Notes under the pieces: generated by a model
What the model was told of the DNA's origin: nothing
Database searches by the model: none
Seen by the model: the letters and a program-made list of their open reading frames with translations, nothing else
Position numbers and translations under genes: made by a program
In this document: one piece after another, positions 15,665 through 23,984 of the stretch
How positions within the stretch are numbered: position 1 is the stretch's first letter
Layout: the number at the start of each line of letters is the position of its first letter
Assembly: GCA_017443145.1 (NCBI GenBank)
Contig: JAFSPA010000001.1
Span: 44,672 to 108,671, forward strand
DNA length: 64,000 nt
Direction: 5' to 3'
Origin: Paludibacteraceae bacterium
Lineage (GTDB): Bacteria > Bacteroidota > Bacteroidia > Bacteroidales > Paludibacteraceae

Positions 15665-18600
15665 ATGAAACTAAAACAATCATTCAAATCATTAGCCCTA
15701 CTACTTGTCGCAGTATTTGCTAGTACAAACTTCATCTGGGCACAAGAACCAAGTGGCCAAACGGTTTATCTGGCTGCATTCAAAGCTCAAACTGCTGGTG
15801 AGTCTTCCGGGTCCGGAACTGTCAAGTTGACATGGGTGGACGCACAAGGTCAACTCTTTGACAATGCTGCTGTGTCTTTCCTTAATACCGCTATGCCTTA
15901 TGCTACGGGAAACCCATCAAATGGTGATGCCTTTGCCTCTACGGCGATGGTAATAGGTGCTACGTTAACTGCAACGGAAAGTATAGAGAATTCTGATCCT
16001 GAAAGTACGGTAAATAAGGTGTTGCGTAACATGATGTTTAATGCAGGTGCTGATTCCAGCCATCTTTTCATGACCCCTTTCGCATACTTTAAAGCGGATG
16101 CTCAAGGTGATGCGGGTTCGTACTTTGCTGGATGGACATTTAACGATGCAAGAGTTTGGCAACAGGATACAGCAATGGACAAGTCTGCACCTGCGAGTGC
16201 TTATTTTAAAGTATTACCGCAACCCGCCAATGTGTTCTACATGGCTCCTCCATCTTCTGTATCTGGTTTGGAGACTGCATATGCTGGTGCGGTATCATCT
16301 CCGAACAATATCTATGCCGTATTTAACAAATACCTCCTTTCTAATCCTACTGCAACCAGTGCCCAGTTAGAGGCAGTTGGAGGTGCAACTACTACGCTCG
16401 ATGTCTCTATTGATGTGGAGGGAGATATCTTGCAATATAAAGAGTATTATGCGGATTTTGTCTTCCCATCAATGCCGGGTACCGTTTTCTATGAGGATAC
16501 TTATGGAACTTGGTCATGGAATCTGGCTCGTGAACCTTATGCTGTTGGTCCTACGACAATGAGAGCAGAGGTCACAGTTACCTACATCGCCAAAGATGGT
16601 ATCACACCAGGTACGCATACTACTAGTATTACGGTAAGCATGGCGGGTTCAAAACCCTCTTCACTCATCATCCCACTGTCTGTTAATGCATTGGATCCTG
16701 CTCGTCCAGAGGCACTGTTGTTGGACGGCAAGTCAGAACAGAATTCTGGAACATTGGCGGCAATGTTGGCTGCCGACCTCAGTGGTTATACCAATCCGAT
16801 TATCAAACTCAATAAGCAACATAGCGACGCAATTACTTTGCCGAGCAAGAACTTCACTTTTGATTTGAACGGTAATGAGGCTGGTGCTATCACAATCGCT
16901 GGTGGCAATGTTACTATCGCCTATAGTAAGTATGGCGGTTCTGCTACCTCGTTGACAGTCAATGGAGGTAAGGCTATCCTTAATGGTGGTACATTCGGCA
17001 CTCTTACAATTACTAATAGTACCGTAGAGCAAAATGGTGCGACAGTTACTGGCGCTGCCACCAATGCTGGTACGTTGACTACTACGGCCGGAATATTCAA
17101 CGGTGGCTTGACTTCTTCTAATGGTACACTCACGCTGAATGGTGGTACATTTAATGGTACTAACGCTGTACAAGTTACAGGTGGTACTGCTTATATTAAT
17201 CGCGGTACACTCAATGGTACATCCTGCGGTTTGCTCGTATCCGGTGGAACAGCAACTACAAAGAAACTCGCTGTTATTAATAGCGATGGTTCGTATTCTG
17301 CACAGCGTACGGGTGGCACATTGAATGTGGAATGTGGTAAATTTGGCAAACCGCTCAATGGTACGATTAACTTCACTTCCGGTTATTTCAAAAATCAAAA
17401 CTATGGAGTACCTACGGAAGGGAAAACTGAAATGCTTATTTCTACCGGTGTGGAATATAACGAAGGCTATCGCTATTTCTTAGGAACAAACGAATCGGCA
17501 TCGGCTAATGGCGTTGGCGTTTGCCGTATCGGTACAACTTCATATGCTAAACTTGAAGACGCTCTTGCTTACGCAAACAACAACCCAAGCGAAGAATTGG
17601 TTATCTTCATGACCAATAACTATGTACTTCCTGCTGGTTACTACACATTGCCCGCAAAAGCGACATTGGTTGTTCCGATGAGTGACGAGCAGGCAAAAGA
17701 AGTAAATAAAACCGCTCCGCGTTTAGTATTTAATGATGTTCAAAATGCACCTGAAAACAGTTATGCCCAAAATCCTCTTGTTGAATTCCGTCGTCTAACT
17801 TTTGCTTCTGGCGTTAATATGGATGTGTTTGGTGCTATTGAAATGACGGGTACCCAATACTCCACAAATGAAGCTTATACCAGCCAACCTGTAGGCCCTT
17901 ATGGTCATCTGGTAATGGAGGAAGGCAGTCACATAACCCTGCAGTCTGGCGCAGAAATTCGTGCGTGGGGATTTATGACCGGTAAGGGTGAAACCGATGC
18001 TCGCCGTGGTTCAACCGTTCGCGAAATGTTCCAAATGGGTGACTGGAAAGGAGCAATGACATCCGTGAAAATCACCGGTATGGTTCCTTCTGATTTCCCA
18101 TTGCAAATTGACGATGATAGTGATAAAAAGATATTCCCTGTAACTCAATACTTTATCCAAAATATTGAATCCCCTGTCAAGTATCATCCCGGGGCTCTCC
18201 TTTCTACCTCCGCTGCTGTTTCAGAAGGTCTTTCTGCATTAGGAAGTGTGTCTATGACCGCTACGGATATCGCAATCGTAGGCGTTGATGGGGTACACAC
18301 AGCTATTTTCTTAATGGACAACGAGGCGGATGCCGATAATACATGGGTTCGTAAGTGGTATGACGTAGAAAACGATGTGCAAACCTACGACATTAATAGC
18401 GGTGCGCATATTGGCTCTATGGAGTTGAATCTGGGAAGCATTTCCTTAATGGGCTATACTTTGCCGGTACGCCTTAATTCGGCTAAATTCGATTTGCCGC
18501 TTACCTGTAACTTTAAAATTCACCTTCTTTCTGGTTCTATGGACTTTAAACAAAACACATGTCTTCTGCCTGGTGCTGAAGTGGAAGTAGATAAGGAATC

Positions 18601-21600
18601 AACTGTTAGCGTTGCCATGGATAATACTGAAAAAGCTGCATATGAGGCATGGGTTGAAGGTGGTAAAACTGGAGATGAACCTATCTCCTACACTGGTGCG
18701 CTCTATGTCTATGATGCTGCAGAGTGGGATAAATATGCATATTGTAATGAGTATAATGGCTCAACTTTTGTAAACGGAACTGCATATACTAAAACGGTGC
18801 GATACGCGCCGAGTTGGAACGGCAGTCCTACTAAACGTGCCGAGCAAACAAAACCTGCTTCGGCTGCTATCAATGTGCATGGAACATTCCAAACGGCTTC
18901 TGGCTTTGTATATACATCTGAACATGGTGCTAATATCTTCTCTTCCAACGAAGATGCCGGTACATTCATCTTCAACGATGATGCCGTTAATGCTGGCACA
19001 AGAGACGTGTACAACGTCAAAAGTGTAGGAACGTACGAAAAGCGTACTTTCTATCCTGCTCGCTTAAAGAATGGTAATAATACGTATGAGAATACGGATG
19101 AGGCCGTCAAAGACTTGGCGTATTGCTACCAGAACAACAAATGGTCCACGATGACTCAAGATGGCTGCTTCATGAAAGAGAATCGTGGAGGAGTTGATAT
19201 CTATTATGCTAAACCTGCTGAGTATGTAGCTTTGGCGAATGGTAAGACGGAGAATGCTGACCACACCTATAGCGATGCAGATGGTGCAGGAAGACTGTTT
19301 ATCTTGATGGAAGATGACTGCCAATGGTGGGAGGTTGAGAATGTGGATAATCTCTATCACTGCATCCATCCGGAGAATGATACATACTACGAGTGGAATG
19401 GTAGTGAATGGGCAGAAAAGGTCTTCTATATCACCTGGAAGAATTGGGACGGAACGATTATCCAAACTGCGGATAAAGACGGTATCCTACAAGATGATTA
19501 TGTCGTTACTTATGGCACTATGGCTGAGTTCCTCGGTACCAACCCAACCCGAGAAGCAGATATTGACTATACCTACGACTTCGTGGGCTGGACGCCGGAA
19601 TTAGCTCCTGTTACTTCCGATGTAACTTATACCGCTACCTACGAGAAGAAAGAGCGCAAATACACCATCATCTTCCAAAACGAAGGTGGTACGGAAATTG
19701 AACGTCAGTTCTTGACCCACAATGCGGTACCAGTCTGCGAAAATATGCCGACTAAAGTTGGTCATATCTTGACTTGGACACCGGCTATTAGCCCTGTTAT
19801 CGGTGACCAAACCTACGTCGCTACATGGCTCGAAGTACCGCCTACAGAATGGGATGTGACCTTCGTGAATAACGCTAACGGAGAGCTGCAAGAAACAGAA
19901 AAAGTTGGTATTAATGCACACCCGACCTATAACGGAAGTACACCGGTTAAAGAGAATGCCGACCATACACCTTATTCCAGCGACGAATACACGTATACGT
20001 TCTGGGGCTGGAGCGCTGTTATTGACGGCGTAGCTCAACAGTTCGCTGCAGGTACAGAACTGCCTTGCCCAACCGCTCCGACTACCTATACGGCAGTTTA
20101 TACGGAGACTCAAAAGACTTACGTAGTTCGTTTCTTGGGTGAAAACGGAGTCCTTATTCCGGGCGAAGAGTATAATTTGCCATATGGCGCTATGCCTGTT
20201 TGCTCGAATACTCCGACAAAAGAAAACACTGCGGAATGGACTTACGGATTCGCTTGGATACCGCAAATACAAACGGTAATGGCGAGCGTAGACCCGATTG
20301 AGTATCGAGCAACGTTCCCTGCTACGAAGAATAAATACACGATAACCCTGACCAGTAACCTCAGTGGCGTATGTACATTCACCGGCGCGGGAACATTCGA
20401 TTATGATAAAACCATCGATAATGTTGCCGTAAACTACGAAAGCGAAAAGTACACCTTTGATGGTTGGAGCGATGGTGAGACCGATGCGGCTCACCCAAGC
20501 TTCAAACTGACAGGTAATATTACCCTTACTGCCAACTTCACTCCAATTTCATTGAATGACAAAACCATAGCAGAGAATGAGACTTGGGATGTTCCTGAAA
20601 ATTCGGAAGTGAAAGATTTGATATTGACATCTGATGGTAGTGCTTCAGGCCAAATGCTCAATGTGTCTAATTTGACTATTCGCGGCAAGGCTTACTTCGA
20701 CCTCACACTTAATGCCGAACCTAAAACCTGGTACGCATTTGCAGTACCATGGAAAGTAGATGCCACAACGGGCGTTTCTGTGAAAGGTGGTGCGCAACTC
20801 ATACTGGATAATACCTACCACGTGCTCTATTACGATGGCGCTAATCGTGCTCAATATGGCAAAGCGAACGGTAGTTGGAAGTTCTTGGCTGATAAATCGG
20901 ATAAGACCCTTGAACCGGGTACGTTATACCTTATCTACCTCAACTCGGCTGCAAACACCTTGCGCTTTACAAAGAAAAATGGTGCATCCATCAACAATAT
21001 TTCAGTTATGGTAGAACAATATCCTTCTCAGACTGGAGATGATAAAGATGCTAACTGGAATGGTATCGCTAACCCCGCTGTTTACTACGCTTACATGAAT
21101 GCTGGCGTCGAATACGGACAACATTATAATGACGGTCCATTTGAAATGTCTACTCATAAGTTTATTGTTGGCGAGCCTATCTTCGTTCAAACACCTGCTA
21201 AAAAATCCGTTGTGGCTGATAATAGCCAATATCCGGCTTCAGCTCCGCGTCGAAACGTTGTGCCCGAGAACGATAATAAGGCCTATGAGATTCGCATCGC
21301 TCCTCTGAATGCTGAATTTGCAGACCGCATCTATGTGCGTCCGGCCGAGGAGAAAATGGATAAGTATATCATCGGTAAAGACCTCGCTAAGATCAGCGTC
21401 TCTACTAATGCTCCACAGATGTGGGTTAACCGCTATGATGCTAAACTTTGTGTCAACACTATCGAAGAGGTTGACAACCAAGCAACCTTCCCATTGGGCA
21501 TCTACGCTCCTGCGGATGGACAATACACCATCTCTACCGTTACTCCTGTGGCAGAGGATGAGGAACTCTTCATTACGGTCAATGGTGCACCTGTTTGGAA

Positions 21601-21820
21601 TCTTGCACAAGGCGAATATAATATCGACCTCAAGGCTGGTAACACCGACGCATACGGCCTCCTCCTTGTTCGTGAACACCAGATTCCAGAAGTAACAACC
21701 GGCTGCGAATCCGTCAAGGTCGCTGACAAAGCTTCCATCCGCAAAGTGCTTATCAACGGACAAGTGTTCATCATCCGTGATGGCGCTGTTTACACCATCT
21801 TCGGACAAAAAGCCCAATAA
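15665..21820 (+). CDS. Giant secreted surface protein with beta-helix-like and InlB-type repeats
   Basis: 2051 residues. A signal peptide is followed by a region of about 350 residues with no recognised family. Next is a Gly/Thr/Asn-rich segment (about 410-580) full of LNGGT-type turns, suggesting a right-handed beta-helix. A long middle region (about 600-1240) follows. Several InlB/Listeria-Bacteroides type repeats (about 1255-1625) are seen as Y-T-I-x-F-x-x-x-x-G and YTFWGWS/TYTAVYT motifs. The C-terminal domain ends with a sorting-type tail, INGQVFIIRDGAVYTIFGQ. Probably exported and surface-anchored, acting as adhesin or glycan-binding protein; this is inference. I use the ATG at 15665, 6 bases after an in-frame GTG. 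Confidence 0.9.
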   Translation: MKLKQSFKSLALLLVAVFASTNFIWAQEPSGQTVYLAAFKAQTAGESSGSGTVKLTWVDAQGQLFDNAAVSFLNTAMPYATGNPSNGDAFASTAMVIGATLTATESIENSDPESTVNKVLRNMMFNAGADSSHLFMTPFAYFKADAQGDAGSYFAGWTFNDARVWQQDTAMDKSAPASAYFKVLPQPANVFYMAPPSSVSGLETAYAGAVSSPNNIYAVFNKYLLSNPTATSAQLEAVGGATTTLDVSIDVEGDILQYKEYYADFVFPSMPGTVFYEDTYGTWSWNLAREPYAVGPTTMRAEVTVTYIAKDGITPGTHTTSITVSMAGSKPSSLIIPLSVNALDPARPEALLLDGKSEQNSGTLAAMLAADLSGYTNPIIKLNKQHSDAITLPSKNFTFDLNGNEAGAITIAGGNVTIAYSKYGGSATSLTVNGGKAILNGGTFGTLTITNSTVEQNGATVTGAATNAGTLTTTAGIFNGGLTSSNGTLTLNGGTFNGTNAVQVTGGTAYINRGTLNGTSCGLLVSGGTATTKKLAVINSDGSYSAQRTGGTLNVECGKFGKPLNGTINFTSGYFKNQNYGVPTEGKTEMLISTGVEYNEGYRYFLGTNESASANGVGVCRIGTTSYAKLEDALAYANNNPSEELVIFMTNNYVLPAGYYTLPAKATLVVPMSDEQAKEVNKTAPRLVFNDVQNAPENSYAQNPLVEFRRLTFASGVNMDVFGAIEMTGTQYSTNEAYTSQPVGPYGHLVMEEGSHITLQSGAEIRAWGFMTGKGETDARRGSTVREMFQMGDWKGAMTSVKITGMVPSDFPLQIDDDSDKKIFPVTQYFIQNIESPVKYHPGALLSTSAAVSEGLSALGSVSMTATDIAIVGVDGVHTAIFLMDNEADADNTWVRKWYDVENDVQTYDINSGAHIGSMELNLGSISLMGYTLPVRLNSAKFDLPLTCNFKIHLLSGSMDFKQNTCLLPGAEVEVDKESTVSVAMDNTEKAAYEAWVEGGKTGDEPISYTGALYVYDAAEWDKYAYCNEYNGSTFVNGTAYTKTVRYAPSWNGSPTKRAEQTKPASAAINVHGTFQTASGFVYTSEHGANIFSSNEDAGTFIFNDDAVNAGTRDVYNVKSVGTYEKRTFYPARLKNGNNTYENTDEAVKDLAYCYQNNKWSTMTQDGCFMKENRGGVDIYYAKPAEYVALANGKTENADHTYSDADGAGRLFILMEDDCQWWEVENVDNLYHCIHPENDTYYEWNGSEWAEKVFYITWKNWDGTIIQTADKDGILQDDYVVTYGTMAEFLGTNPTREADIDYTYDFVGWTPELAPVTSDVTYTATYEKKERKYTIIFQNEGGTEIERQFLTHNAVPVCENMPTKVGHILTWTPAISPVIGDQTYVATWLEVPPTEWDVTFVNNANGELQETEKVGINAHPTYNGSTPVKENADHTPYSSDEYTYTFWGWSAVIDGVAQQFAAGTELPCPTAPTTYTAVYTETQKTYVVRFLGENGVLIPGEEYNLPYGAMPVCSNTPTKENTAEWTYGFAWIPQIQTVMASVDPIEYRATFPATKNKYTITLTSNLSGVCTFTGAGTFDYDKTIDNVAVNYESEKYTFDGWSDGETDAAHPSFKLTGNITLTANFTPISLNDKTIAENETWDVPENSEVKDLILTSDGSASGQMLNVSNLTIRGKAYFDLTLNAEPKTWYAFAVPWKVDATTGVSVKGGAQLILDNTYHVLYYDGANRAQYGKANGSWKFLADKSDKTLEPGTLYLIYLNSAANTLRFTKKNGASINNISVMVEQYPSQTGDDKDANWNGIANPAVYYAYMNAGVEYGQHYNDGPFEMSTHKFIVGEPIFVQTPAKKSVVADNSQYPASAPRRNVVPENDNKAYEIRIAPLNAEFADRIYVRPAEEKMDKYIIGKDLAKISVSTNAPQMWVNRYDAKLCVNTIEEVDNQATFPLGIYAPADGQYTISTVTPVAEDEELFITVNGAPVWNLAQGEYNIDLKAGNTDAYGLLLVREHQIPEVTTGCESVKVADKASIRKVLINGQVFIIRDGAVYTIFGQKAQ

Positions 21821-21826
21821 GCCGAT

Positions 21827-21847
21827 AACTAATTACTGATTACTGAC
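21827..21847. repeat. 7-bp boundary array after the giant gene
   Basis: AACTAAT, TACTGAT, TACTGAC directly after the stop codon. Confidence 0.4.
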
Positions 21848-21865
21848 CGCTAAAAACGTACGATT

Positions 21866-21979
21866 ATGAAGAAGCAATATATAGCTCCCAATACGCTGGA
21901 GCATAAAATCGAAACAATGGCTGTTATTATGACCTCTCCAACCGGACGGCCGGACACGTCGCCTATTTGGGAACCTTAG
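21866..21979 (+). CDS. Small 37-residue protein
   Basis: ORF MKKQYIAPNTLEHKIETMAV to SPIWEP, 45 bases after the giant gene and before its terminator, so on the same transcript. The MKK-Y-x-x-P start followed by an amphipathic stretch resembles a group of short Bacteroidales proteins found downstream of surface-protein genes. I do not know a function. It could be spurious, but its position and start context favour a real gene. Confidence 0.5.
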   Translation: MKKQYIAPNTLEHKIETMAVIMTSPTGRPDTSPIWEP

Positions 21980-21998
21980 TGTTTTTCTGCTAAAAGTA

Positions 21999-22050
21999 AT
22001 ACGGCTTATCTTCAGGACTTGTCTCCCGAGATAGGCCGTATACTTTTTTT
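21999..22050 (+). terminator. Terminator of the giant-protein operon
   Basis: ATACGGCTTATCT pairs with AGATAGGCCGTAT with one mismatch, followed by a T7 run ending at 22050. Confidence 0.85.
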
Positions 22051-22071
22051 AGAACCCGTCCTAGACTCTTT

Positions 22072-22106
22072 CACCTCTAACCTCTAATCCTTAACTAGTA
22101 ATTATT
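22072..22106. repeat. 7-bp degenerate array
   Basis: CACCTCT, AACCTCT, AATCCTT, AACTAGT, AATTATT, directly before the 11-bp array. Confidence 0.4.
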
Positions 22107-22107
22107 G

Positions 22108-22180
22108 TACTATTATTGGACTATTACTGTACTATTATTGTACTATTACTGTACTATTATTGTACTATTACTGTACTATT
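22108..22180. repeat. 11-bp tandem array
   Basis: 6.6 units alternating TACTATTATTG and TACTATTACTG, with one GACTATTACTG. It lies in the convergent space between the giant-protein operon and the kinase-AAA gene. Confidence 0.9.
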
Positions 22181-22255
22181 TTCTGGTTCTACCGCAGCTG
22201 CCCGGACAACGACCTATCCCTTTTGCCTAAACAACCAACAACATAGGTCTCCCGC

Positions 22256-23974
22256 TTACTCAAATCCAATGCGTGGTGCACCCGTCTTAAGCGATGAGAC
22301 ATGATTATGTATCACGGACACGAGGTGTTGCTGTGATATCGGTTCGTCGGCTATAGCAGCAACCAGCGCTGCCTCATTAACCACATACGTCACATCAACC
22401 GACGCATAGCCCTTCGTCATCTTTGCCAGCTCCGCTATATCCAAATCGTCTGCCAGCGGCCTGTTACGCAGATACATTTCAAACAGTCGCTTGCGCATCT
22501 CCTCGTCCGGAGCTTTAATCTCCACATGTATTTCCAGTCGTCCTGCACGCAACGCCGCCGGGTCAATCAGCTCTTTGCGGTTGGTCGTACCGACAACTAA
22601 GATACCACGCTGATTACAGTTATTGAGTTGCACAAGGAACTCATTCACCTCGTCGTTATGTCGAGCATCCCCCTGCATGTCACTACGAGTACTCAGAATA
22701 CCATCTATCTCATCAATACACAGCACACACGGCTTGAAACGCTCTGCCTCCATGAACAGTTGACGAATATTACTCTGTGTCTCATGCTGATAAGCACTGC
22801 CTATTGAGGCTGTGGATATCAGTTTCATCTTCCATCGTAGCTCACTCGCTAACTTGGTCGCAAAATACGTCTTACCGCAGCCCGGAGGACCGTATAACAG
22901 CAATCCGTTTGGAAGGGTGATACGATACTCTTTCGCCTTTTCCGGATGGCGCAGCGGCCAGATAACGTGCTGTGAGAGATTCTGCTTCAAATCATCCATT
23001 CCCGCTATAGATGCAAAACCGGTTAGGTCCTCCGCCGACCGCGTATCTTCGCGAGCCACTTCTAACGCTATCTTGTTCAAATCCGTATTTTCTCTCTTCA
23101 GGATACGCTCTAACGTGTCGGTATTGATATGGTGATCCATCGTCTGCTCCATAGCCACATACAGGTTCGCCGATGCTTGCGACACGTCGTTATTGGTCGG
23201 ATGTAATGGTTCGATAATCGAGTTCGCAGGATGCTTATGACGCCACCTGTTCATCTGCAGATGCTTCTCCGCATAGGGGATATCCGGCTTAAAAGTGCAG
23301 TCTGCCCACGGACGCTTGGCGGTAATCATCGTGTAGATGATAGCGCCGATAGAGAACGTGTCATCTTCCTCCGATACTTCCTGTTTCATCAGTAACTCCG
23401 ACCGCGAATAGTACGGATTAATCTTCTCCAACCTGCGTGGCGAACACCGTGTCTCACCCTGCTCGTTATACTCAACAGCCAGCTCCAAATCAAACAGCTT
23501 AGGTATGAATCCGCCTTGCAGGTCATCTTCCAGCAATATATTCTGCGGCGTGATATCAAGGTGGCAGATACTGTGCTTATTCAGGTGCTGAACGGCATTA
23601 ACTATCCCCAAAGCTATATCCAACGCCTCATCGTACGGCAGACGCCCTTTTTCGTCGATATACTGCGACAGCAGCTTGCCTTGGAAAAAACTGGTAACGA
23701 GGTACGCTATCTTATTGCCGTCGATAATCTCGTATCCATGCTTATACAGTCGCAACAGGTTATCGCACACTCCTATCTGCTCGTACGCCCACACCTCCTG
23801 CGGGTCTTCGCCGCGACGCAACACGTCCGGAATCTTCACCATATCATATACTTTCATAAAGTATTGATGGTTATACTTATCCGCTACGCAATACGTCTGC
23901 GTATACTCCTTGTTCGTGATGGGATAAAGAACAGTAAACCGTCCGATATTTGTTCCTTGCTTAAATTCTTTCAT
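22256..23974 (-). CDS. Protein kinase-AAA+ ATPase fusion
   Basis: 572 residues with two enzymatic modules. Residues about 10-290 are a Hanks-type kinase: VAIK-type Lys41 (YFMKVYD), the catalytic loop HLDITPQN (Asp140, Asn145), and DLE (Asp162) in place of DFG. The glycine loop is not recognisable. Residues about 318-560 are a classical AAA+ domain related to Cdc48/FtsH-type ATPases: Walker A GPPGCGKT (362-369), Walker B LCIDEID (418-424), sensor-1 GTTNR (462-466) and arginine finger region LRAGRLE. The catalytic residues of both modules are present. The C-terminus ends RIGFE, echoing RIGFGS of the neighbouring ATPase. No TM segment. It starts 10 bases after the triple-AAA gene and is probably its partner in a cytosolic complex. 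Confidence 0.88.
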   Translation of the reverse strand: MKEFKQGTNIGRFTVLYPITNKEYTQTYCVADKYNHQYFMKVYDMVKIPDVLRRGEDPQEVWAYEQIGVCDNLLRLYKHGYEIIDGNKIAYLVTSFFQGKLLSQYIDEKGRLPYDEALDIALGIVNAVQHLNKHSICHLDITPQNILLEDDLQGGFIPKLFDLELAVEYNEQGETRCSPRRLEKINPYYSRSELLMKQEVSEEDDTFSIGAIIYTMITAKRPWADCTFKPDIPYAEKHLQMNRWRHKHPANSIIEPLHPTNNDVSQASANLYVAMEQTMDHHINTDTLERILKRENTDLNKIALEVAREDTRSAEDLTGFASIAGMDDLKQNLSQHVIWPLRHPEKAKEYRITLPNGLLLYGPPGCGKTYFATKLASELRWKMKLISTASIGSAYQHETQSNIRQLFMEAERFKPCVLCIDEIDGILSTRSDMQGDARHNDEVNEFLVQLNNCNQRGILVVGTTNRKELIDPAALRAGRLEIHVEIKAPDEEMRKRLFEMYLRNRPLADDLDIAELAKMTKGYASVDVTYVVNEAALVAAIADEPISQQHLVSVIHNHVSSLKTGAPRIGFE

Positions 23975-23984
23975 GGTCGTCGTA

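Larger units (their letters stand above)
21980..22255. other. Convergent intergenic space
   Basis: Holds one terminator and two adjacent tandem arrays (7-bp, then 11-bp units). 22181-22255 shows nothing further that I can interpret, and I see no clear terminator for the minus-strand kinase-AAA gene. Confidence 0.6.

Noticed and set aside
19601..20494. Minus-strand open frame of 297 codons
   Set aside because: Antisense to the InlB-like repeats of the giant protein; composition is not protein-like.
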